This document shows, one piece after another, positions 46,670-53,871 of a stretch of 57,713 nucleotides of DNA. Below the pieces are notes generated by a model. That model searched no databases and was not told the DNA's origin. It worked only from the letters and a program-made list of their open reading frames with translations. Every line of letters starts with the position of its first letter. Position 1 is the first letter of the stretch. The position numbers and the translations under genes were made by a program. The stretch comes from an uncultured Chloroflexota bacterium (GTDB taxonomy: Bacteria > Chloroflexota > UBA11872 > UBA12225). The DNA is taken from NCBI GenBank assembly GCA_902805635.1, contig CADCTC010000228.1:23476-81188 (forward strand), in the 5' to 3' direction.

Positions 46670-47572
46670 ATGCGACGCCGGGTGGCCGTGCTCTTGCTCC
46701 CGCTCGTGGCTGTGGGCGTTATTGCGTTCTTGGCCCGCTTCGGCTTGTCCGGCCTTGAGACCGGGCTGCTCTATTTCCCGCTTCGCCATCACCTGGCGCA
46801 GCCGGAGCACTTTGGCCTCAGTGCGGAAGAGCTCCGCCCTTCGGCGCAGGACGGCACGCGGCTGCATGGCTGGTGGCTGCGCGCTCAGGCGTCTCCGCCT
46901 GCCCGCGAGGGTTCCCTCGCGGCCGCTGACCGGTCTGGCGTCGCGGCCGCCTCTCGCCCGGTGGTAATTTGGTTCTCCGGCAACGGCGGCAACGTCAGCG
47001 GTGTGCTCGAAAACGCCCGTCGTCTCATCAACCGGTTGGACGTCGACATCATCGCCGTCGACTACCGAGGCTACGGCCACAGCGAGGGCGCCCCAAGCGA
47101 AGCTGGTCTATACCTGGACGGCCGTGCCATCTACGACGCCGTGCGTGAGCGGGGCGTGCCGGCGGAGCGCATAGTCCTATTCGGCCGCTCCCTTGGCGCG
47201 GCGGTCGCCACCGACGTTGCGCTCGATCGTCCGATCGCGGGACTAGTACTGGAGACACCCTTCCTCTCGGTCCCCGCCGTCGCCCGCGCCGTCTATCCCT
47301 TCATCCCAGGTTTCCTGGTCCAGTCGCGCTATGACAATGAGCGCAAGCTCCCCCACATTGCGGTCCCAAAGCTCATCATCCAGGCGGAGCGCGACGAGGT
47401 CGTCCCCGCTTCCCACGCGCATCGTCTCTACGACGTGGCCGCGCCGCCCAAACGCCTCCACGTGCTCACCGGCTCCCGCCACAACGACACGTTCGACGAG
47501 CAGCGCCCCGCCTATATCGCGGCCTGGCGCGCACTCCTGGCGGAAGCAACGGGCTCTCAACTGGAAAGATGA
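46670..47572 (+). CDS. Membrane-anchored alpha/beta hydrolase (Bem46-like)
   Basis: A 300-residue protein. One N-terminal TM helix (about 5-22) then an alpha/beta hydrolase: oxyanion region IWFSGNGGNVS (100-110), DYRGYGHSEG (131-140), nucleophile Ser 174 in FGRSLGAAVA, Asp 242 in QAERDEVVP and His 271 in GSRHNDTF. The pattern matches the ABHD13/Bem46 group, thought to be esterases or serine peptidases of unknown substrate. Start chosen at the ATG giving a clean anchor helix; no strong ribosome site is seen. Confidence 0.86.
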   Translation: MRRRVAVLLLPLVAVGVIAFLARFGLSGLETGLLYFPLRHHLAQPEHFGLSAEELRPSAQDGTRLHGWWLRAQASPPAREGSLAAADRSGVAAASRPVVIWFSGNGGNVSGVLENARRLINRLDVDIIAVDYRGYGHSEGAPSEAGLYLDGRAIYDAVRERGVPAERIVLFGRSLGAAVATDVALDRPIAGLVLETPFLSVPAVARAVYPFIPGFLVQSRYDNERKLPHIAVPKLIIQAERDEVVPASHAHRLYDVAAPPKRLHVLTGSRHNDTFDEQRPAYIAAWRALLAEATGSQLER

Positions 47573-47589
47573 TGGGTAAATAGTCAGAT

Positions 47590-48972
47590 ATGACCACATC
47601 CAACACACACACCGCACCCACCACCAGCACCTCCCGCCCCAAGGTCGCTGCGCTCGCCACCGTCTGGCGCAAGGACTCGCATGCGGACGTGCTCATCTCT
47701 AAGCTGATCGCGGGGTACGACCTTGAAGGCGAGCCCGTGCAGCCGGCCCTCGACGTTGTCTCGCTCTACGTCGACCAGTTCCCCGAGAACGACCTCGCCC
47801 GCCGCTGGTCCGCGCGTTTCGGCATCCCCATCTTTCCCACGGTGCGTGATGCCCTCACCCTCGGCGGCTCCGATCTCGCCGTCGATGGTGTCGTCATCGT
47901 CGGCGAGCATGGTGAGTACCCCTGGAATGAGAAGGGCCAACACCTCTACCCACGTCGCGAGCTCTTTGAGCAGTCGATTGAGGTCATCCGCGGCACCGGA
48001 CGGGCCATCCCCATCTTCAACGACAAGCACCTCTCGTATTCCTGGGACAGCTGCCGCTGGATGGTCGACACCGCGCAGGACCTGGGTCTTCCGTTCATGG
48101 CCGGCTCGTCGCTCCCGGTCACGTTCCGAGATCCCGATCTAGACCTGCCCCTCGGCACGGAAATCGAAGAAGCGCTGGTGGTCAGCCACGGCCCCACCGA
48201 GAGCTACGGTTTCCACGCCTTGGAGACCCTACAGTGCATGGTCGAACGCCGCCGCGGCGGTGAGACGGGCATCGCAACCGTTGAGCTGCTGCACGGTGAC
48301 GCCTTCTGGCAGGCGTGGCGCTCGGACCGCTTTCCGCGCGATCTGGTGGTCGCCGCCCTGTCGGTCTCCTGCCATCAAGACGGCGATGCCGAGCACTTCT
48401 ACGCCGCCCGCACGCAGCCCCTGGCCTCCTATCCCGGCCCGCAGCCTCCCGTCGCGTTCCTAGTCACGTATCGCGACGGTCTGCGGGCGACGCTGCTCAA
48501 CCTCAACGGCTACGTGCAGGACTTCGCGTTCGCCGCTCGTGTGCGCAGCGGTTTCTCCGCTGACGTTCGCCCTGCGCCCACCGTTCGTGGTGAGCTTGTC
48601 GAACCACACCAGCAGGCATACCCTGGGGGAATAGAACTGGTCGGCGCGACGGCACTGACTACGCAGAGCAACAGCCAGGTCGTCGCCAGCGCGTTCAAGC
48701 TGGAGAACGGCCCACCGCGCTGGCACTTCAACTACCTCGCCCACCACATCGAGCGGTTCGTCACTACACACCAGCCACCGTATCCCATCGAGCGCACCCT
48801 TCTCACGTCAGGTGCGCTGGCAGCGCTGATGGATGCGGGCCTAGCCGGTCACTCGCTTGATACCCCGCACCTCGCCATCGCCTACCAGCCGCCCACCGAG
48901 CCCTGGTCCCGCTCTTACGGCGTCTCTTGCCCGCCTGAGCGGGTCTGGGGCTTCACTCCCGACACGGTATAG
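47590..48972 (+). CDS. Conserved protein of unknown function, carrying an in-frame repeat insertion
   Basis: A 460-residue protein. Conserved-looking stretches: VAALATVWRKDSHADVLISKL, DVVSLYVDQFPENDLARR, VDGVVIVGEHGEYPWNEKGQ, AIPIFNDKHLSYSWDSCRWM, PFMAGSSLPVTFRDP and FHALETLQCMVERRRGGETG. I recall this family as widespread, unnamed proteins near sugar-oxidoreductase genes. The many His and Glu residues in GEHGEYP and HLSYSWD suggest a metal site. Around residues 326-340 there is an insert (TVRGELVEPHQQ) encoded by the interspersed repeat at 48565-48607. ATG at 47590 lies 17 bases after the hydrolase gene. Confidence 0.78.
   Translation: MTTSNTHTAPTTSTSRPKVAALATVWRKDSHADVLISKLIAGYDLEGEPVQPALDVVSLYVDQFPENDLARRWSARFGIPIFPTVRDALTLGGSDLAVDGVVIVGEHGEYPWNEKGQHLYPRRELFEQSIEVIRGTGRAIPIFNDKHLSYSWDSCRWMVDTAQDLGLPFMAGSSLPVTFRDPDLDLPLGTEIEEALVVSHGPTESYGFHALETLQCMVERRRGGETGIATVELLHGDAFWQAWRSDRFPRDLVVAALSVSCHQDGDAEHFYAARTQPLASYPGPQPPVAFLVTYRDGLRATLLNLNGYVQDFAFAARVRSGFSADVRPAPTVRGELVEPHQQAYPGGIELVGATALTTQSNSQVVASAFKLENGPPRWHFNYLAHHIERFVTTHQPPYPIERTLLTSGALAALMDAGLAGHSLDTPHLAIAYQPPTEPWSRSYGVSCPPERVWGFTPDTV
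48565..48607. repeat. Palindromic interspersed repeat, copy 3, inside a coding region
   Basis: The blocks GTTCGCCCTG and CCGTTCGTGGTGAGCTTGTC (then GAACCACA) match the two ends of copy 1 at 2503-2580, in part reverse-complemented. The host frame stays open through it, adding about 14 residues to the protein. Confidence 0.72.
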
Positions 48973-49004
48973 CGGTCCGCCACGACCGCAGCACCGCAAG
49001 TACG

Positions 49005-49274
49005 CTATTCGCCCGCGCCGCGTCCTTCACGCTGAAGCGTCGCCAGCAGCACCAGCCAGCTGTCCTCTTCCGTCGGCTCCTCGCCGGCTACCAGGCAGCT
49101 TGCCTTGTACGTCTCCACTGCCCGCAGCAGATGGCGAGACAGCTCCAGCTGCTGCGCCTGCTCGGCTGAGACATCTTCACGTAGCTCGTCCTGCGGCAGC
49201 GCTTCCGGGGCTGCCAACACGCTCTCTCGATACACCCCGCCCGTCCCTTCTAAGTACTCTCTTCTTCGCCACAT
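49005..49274 (-). CDS. Small acidic hypothetical protein (89 residues) under a palindromic control region
   Basis: A soluble, mostly helical protein: MWRRREYLE, then an acidic stretch LPQDELREDVSAEQAQQLELSRHLLRAVETYKASCLV and EEDSWLVLLATLQREGRGAGE. No HTH or enzyme motif. The ATG (49272-49274) lies within the left arm of a 19-bp inverted repeat, so repressor binding or an mRNA hairpin could block translation. No ribosome-binding site is visible because the hairpin occupies that place. Family not recognised; coding is plausible from length, composition and control region. Confidence 0.55.
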   Translation of the reverse strand: MWRRREYLEGTGGVYRESVLAAPEALPQDELREDVSAEQAQQLELSRHLLRAVETYKASCLVAGEEPTEEDSWLVLLATLQREGRGAGE

Positions 49275-49329
49275 GACGACATTGTGATTGTGAATACGAT
49301 CACAATGTCGTCATGTGAATGTTATCACA
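49270..49329. promoter_or_regulatory. Long inverted repeat with two CRP/FNR-like boxes
   Basis: Arms CACATGACGACATTGTGAT (49270-49288) and its exact reverse complement (49299-49317), 19 bp each, 10-base spacer. Within the region are two perfect TGTGA-N6-TCACA sites: 49289-49304 (TGTGAATACGATCACA) and 49314-49329 (TGTGAATGTTATCACA), centres 25 bp apart. This is the consensus shape of CRP/FNR-family operators. No gene of that regulator family is in the window. Confidence 0.75.
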
Positions 49330-49464
49330 AGCCCTGACTTGCTCTGATCGGAGCCAGACATCCGGACGGCGAGACGCCACGGTCGTGTACCGCTGCGCTA
49401 CCCATAGAGCCAAAAACGCAAGGCGTGTGCCGCCGTGTCGGTGACGCCTCGAAGTAGGCCCAGA

Positions 49465-50022
49465 TCAGAGCGTTCGCTCAGACTGGTTTTCACTGACTGC
49501 CGCCGGCACAACCAACGGCAGCAGCCCTACGCCGCGCCCCGTGCCCTCAGGCAGTGGCGCCACCAACAGCGGCCGCTTCTGCCCCATTGCTCCCAGCACC
49601 AAATGCACGCTCTGCTCCGGTGGCCCGTACTCGTCCACGCACCAGGTGAAGCACTGTGGCAGCAGCCACTCCCCTGTACGCCCATGGTGATCTACCAGCA
49701 GCCACGCGTACATCGCCGCGCTGCCAACTGTGGCGCGGCTGCCCTCCGGCAACAGCCCGTCCAGGCGAGCCAGCAGCCCTGTCATCTCGCCGTATGGCTG
49801 CCCCGCGCTCTCCGGCATCAATCCTGGCCGGTAGGCCAGCTGCCCGCCCAGACCCTCCACTTCCCGCACCAGCGCCGCTTGCTCACGGAAGAACTTCTCA
49901 CCCTTGAATGGCGCGCCCAGCTCCCGCATCCGCGCCAGGGTCAGCCCATCCGGCGCCTCCGCCAGGCGCCATCCTTGGCCAACCAGGGCCTCGCGGGTCG
50001 CGGTGGAGAAATTTCGAAGCAT
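49465..50022 (-). CDS. Conserved hypothetical protein (185 residues)
   Basis: A soluble protein: FSTATREALVGQGWRLAEAPDGLTLARMRELGAPFKGEKFFR at the start, then GLGGQLAYRPGLMPES, SRATVGSAAMYAWLLVDHH, PQCFTWCVDEYGP and LPLVVPAAVSENQ. The GAPFKGEKFF and VIGSAAMY-like parts look conserved rather than random. No catalytic pattern that I recognise. It ends a run of minus-strand genes (51155 to 49005). Coding confidence comes from composition and the absence of competing frames. Confidence 0.65.
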   Translation of the reverse strand: MLRNFSTATREALVGQGWRLAEAPDGLTLARMRELGAPFKGEKFFREQAALVREVEGLGGQLAYRPGLMPESAGQPYGEMTGLLARLDGLLPEGSRATVGSAAMYAWLLVDHHGRTGEWLLPQCFTWCVDEYGPPEQSVHLVLGAMGQKRPLLVAPLPEGTGRGVGLLPLVVPAAVSENQSERTL

Positions 50023-50070
50023 GCTGGCCTTCCGCGTACCACGCCGTCGTCGGAACGGCGCACCGCCACA

Positions 50071-50484
50071 CTACGGAAGCGGTCGGGGAGTAGGCTCACG
50101 CTCCGCGCGCATCTCCAGGTCTAACTCGCGCAAGCGGTCGAACTGCCGGGTACGCCGGTAGAACGCCCAGCGCTTGTTTCGCGCTATCCCGGCGTTGTAG
50201 GCCTGCCAGTCGGCCGGCGTCTCGCTCTTTGCCGATGCCATGGCCGCCTCAACACGCTTTGCGTCCACCATCCCGCTGATTCGGTCCGCCACAGCCATTA
50301 CCTTGGTGGCGCCCCACATCATCAGTACCACGGCCCCCATCGCCCCGAACGCGGCGCCGCCCGGCCCAAACAGCGCCTCCCACATCGCTGGCACGATCAA
50401 AAAGATCACGATCACCGACAGCGCGCAGAACGCCACCGACCCGAAGATCAGCCCAATGGAGAGTCCGATCCGCCACACACCCAA
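50071..50484 (-). CDS. Hypothetical membrane protein, two TM helices with basic cytoplasmic tail
   Basis: A 137-residue protein. Hydrophobic helices at about 8-33 and 42-62 separated by a short Gly-rich turn (FGPGGAAFGAMG), followed by a charged tail of about 70 residues (NKRWAFYRRTRQFDRLRELDLEMRAERE) that is likely helical. No named family recognised. It lies 26 bases below the sulfite-oxidase-like gene and could share its transcript. Confidence 0.68.
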   Translation of the reverse strand: MGVWRIGLSIGLIFGSVAFCALSVIVIFLIVPAMWEALFGPGGAAFGAMGAVVLMMWGATKVMAVADRISGMVDAKRVEAAMASAKSETPADWQAYNAGIARNKRWAFYRRTRQFDRLRELDLEMRAEREPTPRPLP

Positions 50485-50510
50485 AGCGTATCAGCCGCGG
50501 CCCAAGAGAG

Positions 50511-51155
50511 CTACCAGTACCGCTCTTCCCGCCATGGATCGGCGTTGTTGTTGTACCCGTTCTGTTCCCAAAACCCCGGCTGATCGACCGCGGAGAACTC
50601 CAGTCCCCGCAGCCACTTCGCGCTCTTCCAGAAGTACCGCCTTGGCACCAGCAGTCGCAGCGGCCAGCCGTGCTCCGGCGTCAGCTCGTGCCCGTCCGCC
50701 TTGTCCGCCAGCAGCACGTCATCATCCAGGATCGCTTCTATCGGCAGGTTCGCCGTGAAGCCCGCCTCCGCGTGCGCGATCACGAACCGAGCCTCGGGTC
50801 TCGGCTTCACCAGCTCCAACACGTGCTTCATCGGCACGCCTTCCCACGTCTGGTCAAGCTTGCTCCACCGCGTCACGCAGTGGATGTCCGTCACCAGCTC
50901 GGTGCGCGGCAGCTGCTGGAGCTGCTCCCATGTAAAGGAAAGCGGCTGTTCCACCAACCCCCATACCTTGAAGTCCCATGCTGCCAGGTTGGTGCGCGGC
51001 ACGCTGCCGTGGTGCAGCACCGGCCACCCATCGGTGACGAACTGCCCCGGCGGCACGCGCTCGCGGTCGTCCGGGTCCAGCTTGTTCCGCAGCTGTTCGA
51101 TCTTCTCCGTATTGGCGCCACTACCCTTCAGCCGGCTCGGCAGACGAAAGACCAT
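50511..51155 (-). CDS. Sulfite-oxidase-like molybdopterin oxidoreductase (YedY/MsrP-like fold)
   Basis: A 214-residue protein of the sulfite oxidase superfamily. VPPGQFVTDGWPVLHHGSVP and LAAWDFKVWGLVEQPLSFTW start the domain, the molybdenum-binding Cys 93 lies in TDIHCVTRWSKLDQTWEGVP, and ELTPEHGWPLRLLVPRRYFWKSAKWLRGLEF ends it. No signal peptide, heme or dimerisation domain, so it is a minimal cytoplasmic form as often seen in Chloroflexota and Deinococcus. ATG at 51155 with AGGAAC upstream. Divergent from the aminotransferase gene, 73 bases apart. Confidence 0.9.
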   Translation of the reverse strand: MVFRLPSRLKGSGANTEKIEQLRNKLDPDDRERVPPGQFVTDGWPVLHHGSVPRTNLAAWDFKVWGLVEQPLSFTWEQLQQLPRTELVTDIHCVTRWSKLDQTWEGVPMKHVLELVKPRPEARFVIAHAEAGFTANLPIEAILDDDVLLADKADGHELTPEHGWPLRLLVPRRYFWKSAKWLRGLEFSAVDQPGFWEQNGYNNNADPWREERYW

Positions 51156-51197
51156 TGTTCCTGGTGTCCTTTCCACTAGTCTACTGGCCCCCTGCGC

Positions 51198-51203
51198 TAT
51201 AGT
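51198..51203 (+). promoter_or_regulatory. Probable -10 box of aminotransferase gene
   Basis: TATAGT, 25 bases before the ATG at 51229 and before the ribosome site GAGGAGAG. No clear -35 box; located in the 73-base divergent gap. Confidence 0.45.
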
Positions 51204-51228
51204 GCCCCTCCGAGGAGAGCTACATAGC

Positions 51229-52425
51229 ATGGCCAGCGCAGCAATCAGCGGCACCACCACGCCAACCGTCTATGACTTCGGCAGCGGCAAGCCGGACCCC
51301 AGGACGTTCCCCAGCGAGGCGCTCGGCCAGGCCGCCCAGCGCGTTCTCTTGCGTGAGGGGCCCAGCCTCGCCAGCTACCCTGAGGCGCGCGGCTACGTGC
51401 CGCTGCGCGAGCTCTCCGCCCTTCGATTCGAGCGTAACCACGCTTTGCGTGTCCCAGTCGGCGATGTGGTCACCACCAACGGCTCCATGCAGGCCATCAT
51501 CCTGGCCACGCAGGCGCTCAGCCGTCCCGGCGACACCGTCGTGGTGGAAGAGTACTGCTACTCCGGCACGCTCGGCGTCCTGCGCCAGCTCGGCGCCCAG
51601 CTGGAAGGTGTGCCGCTCGATGACGACGGCATGCGCCCGGAGCTGCTCGACGCCACCCTCGACCGGCTGAAGCGCGAAGAGCGCCGCGTCGGCTTCGTCT
51701 ACTCCATCGCCACCCACCAGAACCCCACCGGCACTATCATGCCCCTGGAGCGCCGCCGCCAGGTACTGGAGATCTGCCGGCGCCACGACGTCATCCTGGT
51801 CGAAGACGACTGCTACGCCGACGTCGTCTTTGAAGGAGAGATGCCGCGCTCCATGTACGCTATGGCCGCCGGCTCAGACCCGGACCGCGTCATCTACATC
51901 GGCTCATTCTCCAAGATCCTCGGCCCTGGCGTGCGCCTGGGGTACTTCATCGCCTCGGAGTCGCTCAGCGCACGCCTCATGGCCTACAAGCGCGACGGCG
52001 GCACCAGTGGCCTCTCGTCGATGATCGTGGCCGAATACATGAAGGACCAGCTCTGGGCCCACGCCGCCGAAGTCTGCGACGTGGTGCGCAGCAAGCGCGA
52101 CACCCTTTTTGCTGCGCTCAACCGCGAGTTGGGCGGCCTGGTGGACTGGACTCACCCGCACGGCGGGCTCTTCACCTGGCTCAAGCTCCCGGAAGGAGTC
52201 GATACCAAGGCCATCGCAGCGCTGGCCAAGGAGCGCAACGTGCTCTACGCCACCGGCCGCTCCTTCGACGCTGCCGACCGCGATGTCCCCTACCTCCGCC
52301 TCGCTTTCGGCTACATCGCCGACGACCTGATCGATCCCGGCGTCGAGCTCCTCGGTCAGTGCATCGAAGGCGCTGCCCCCGGCGGCCCCACGCAGCGCCA
52401 ACACGCCACAACCGCTGCGGCTTGA
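51229..52425 (+). CDS. PLP-dependent aminotransferase (class I/II, LysN/MocR-type domain)
   Basis: A 398-residue fold-type I aminotransferase. FGSGKPDPRTFPSEAL at the start, YPEARGYVPLRELSA, NGSMQAIILATQAL, HQNPTGTIMP (about 163-172), EDDCYADV (about 192-199) and PLP-binding Lys 229 in IGSFSKILGPGVRLGY. This is the 2-aminoadipate aminotransferase or MocR-catalytic type without the GntR HTH. It could act on an amino acid such as 2-aminoadipate, Val or a related one. GAGGAG is well placed. The FAD oxidoreductase gene begins 17 bases after its stop on the same strand. Confidence 0.92.
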   Translation: MASAAISGTTTPTVYDFGSGKPDPRTFPSEALGQAAQRVLLREGPSLASYPEARGYVPLRELSALRFERNHALRVPVGDVVTTNGSMQAIILATQALSRPGDTVVVEEYCYSGTLGVLRQLGAQLEGVPLDDDGMRPELLDATLDRLKREERRVGFVYSIATHQNPTGTIMPLERRRQVLEICRRHDVILVEDDCYADVVFEGEMPRSMYAMAAGSDPDRVIYIGSFSKILGPGVRLGYFIASESLSARLMAYKRDGGTSGLSSMIVAEYMKDQLWAHAAEVCDVVRSKRDTLFAALNRELGGLVDWTHPHGGLFTWLKLPEGVDTKAIAALAKERNVLYATGRSFDAADRDVPYLRLAFGYIADDLIDPGVELLGQCIEGAAPGGPTQRQHATTAAA

Positions 52426-52442
52426 CACGGAGCGCCAGTTTT

Positions 52443-53783
52443 ATGAGACCGGGTCAGGGCGAGACGGTGCGCGAGCCGGCGCGGGACGTGCCGGTTTACG
52501 GCAGCTGCGACGTGCTCGTGGTCGGCGGCGGTCCGGCCGGCTTCGCCGCCGCGGTCGCCGCCGCACGGGCGGGCGCGGACACCGTGTTGGTCGAGCGCTA
52601 CGGCCACCTGGGTGGTCTGGCCACCGGCGGCCTCGTCTACTGGATCGACCGCATGACCGACTGGCGCGGCAACCCCGTGGTCGGCGGCATCGGCCAGGAG
52701 CTGATCGACCGCTGCGGCCGGGACGCCGTACTGGGGCCCGAGCCGGCGCTGTGGGGCTCGCGCGACAAGGAGGCGGTGGCGTACTGGGGCATCCGCGCCA
52801 GCGCCCACCGCGGGGTGGTCACCTGGGCCCCCACCGTCGATCCCGAGCTGATGAAGTGCGTCTCCAACGACATGGTGCGCGACGCCGGCGTCACCACCCT
52901 CTTCCACGCCTGGGCCGTCGCGGCGCTGCACCAGGACGGCCGCGTCCAGGGCGCCATCTTCGAGAGCAAGGAAGGCCGCTTCGCGCTGCGGGCGCGCGGC
53001 ACCGTGGACTGCACCGGCGATGGCGACGTCTTCGCCTCCGCCGGCGCCGCCTTTGAGGGCGATATGGATAGCACCTCCATCCACGCCCGCGTCAACACCA
53101 GCTTCCGCTTCGGCAATGTGGACATGGTGCGCTACATGGACTTCAAGCTCAATGACGCTCAGGCCCACAACGACCTGCTGCGCCGCGCCACCGCCGAGGG
53201 GATTGACCTGCGCTGCCACGAGACGGCGCGCGAGGGCGTGGCGCTCTTCATGACCCCCAAGTTCACCGGCTACTCCGCCCTCAAGGTGGCCGACCTCACC
53301 GAAGTCGAGTTCCGCTCGCGCGACGTGATGCGCGCCGGCCTGGTCTGGTGGCGCGCCCACGTGCCCGGCTTCGAGCGCGCCTGGATCTACGACACCGCCT
53401 CGCAGATCGGCGTGCGCCACAGCCGGCGCCTACTCGGCGTCGAGCGCGTCACGCTCGACCACTGGAAAGCCAGCGGGCGCTACGACGATTCCATCGGCCT
53501 GTGCCCGGGCCTCACGCCGGAGTTCCCCACTCTGGAGATCCCCTACCGCTGCCTCGTGCCGCGCACCGTGGACGGCGTGCTCGCCGCCGGCCGCAACCTC
53601 AGCTGCGACCCGCAGTCCCACAACCCCCTGCGCGAGGTGCCCGAGTGCTGGGTGCTCGGCCAGGGCGCCGGCGCCGCCGCCGCGCTCGCGGTGAAGGGCG
53701 ACGTCGCGCTGCGCGACGTGCCCGTCGGTGCGCTCAAGGAGACGCTCCGCAGCCAGGGCGCCCTGGTGGACGTGCCGGCGTAG
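52443..53783 (+). CDS. FAD-dependent oxidoreductase (FAD_oxidored type), copy 1
   Basis: A 446-residue flavoprotein. DVLVVGGGPAGFAAAVAAARAGA (about 23-45) is the FAD motif, followed by VLVERYGHLGGLATGG (48-63), the usual start of the FAD-dependent fumarate-reductase-like (pfam12831) family. Later TVDCTGDGDVFASAGA (about 195-210), RHSRRLLG and VPRTVDGVLAAGRNLSCD. Substrate unknown; members oxidise polyols, sugar acids or act on glycan derivatives. A paralog at 53872-55308 points toward it from the other strand. Follows the aminotransferase closely. Confidence 0.88.
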   Translation: MRPGQGETVREPARDVPVYGSCDVLVVGGGPAGFAAAVAAARAGADTVLVERYGHLGGLATGGLVYWIDRMTDWRGNPVVGGIGQELIDRCGRDAVLGPEPALWGSRDKEAVAYWGIRASAHRGVVTWAPTVDPELMKCVSNDMVRDAGVTTLFHAWAVAALHQDGRVQGAIFESKEGRFALRARGTVDCTGDGDVFASAGAAFEGDMDSTSIHARVNTSFRFGNVDMVRYMDFKLNDAQAHNDLLRRATAEGIDLRCHETAREGVALFMTPKFTGYSALKVADLTEVEFRSRDVMRAGLVWWRAHVPGFERAWIYDTASQIGVRHSRRLLGVERVTLDHWKASGRYDDSIGLCPGLTPEFPTLEIPYRCLVPRTVDGVLAAGRNLSCDPQSHNPLREVPECWVLGQGAGAAAALAVKGDVALRDVPVGALKETLRSQGALVDVPA

Positions 53784-53793
53784 CCGCCGGCAC
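53772..53793 (+). terminator. Hairpin spanning the stop codon of FAD oxidoreductase copy 1
   Basis: Perfect 9-bp stem GTGCCGGCG / CGCCGGCAC with loop TAGC that contains the TAG stop. A second hairpin (CTGGCCG / CGGCCAG) follows at 53814-53838, together forming a likely bidirectional terminator. Confidence 0.6.
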
Positions 53794-53871
53794 GCGGTGG
53801 AGAGCACCGTCGCCTGGCCGGTCCTACCTCACGGCCAGGGCGGGAGCAGCCACAGCGAGAGCGTGGCGTCC

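Noticed and set aside
49334..49410. tRNA-like text on the minus strand (GGTAGCGCAGCGGTA with a GCTCT/AGAGC acceptor-like pairing)
   Set aside because: No proper anticodon loop (the hairpin has a 3-base loop), and the T-arm lacks GTTC. At most a decayed fragment.
50701..51228. Upstream in-frame extension of the aminotransferase
   Set aside because: Runs antisense through the sulfite-oxidase-like gene; the ATG at 51229 has GAGGAG and matches the family start.
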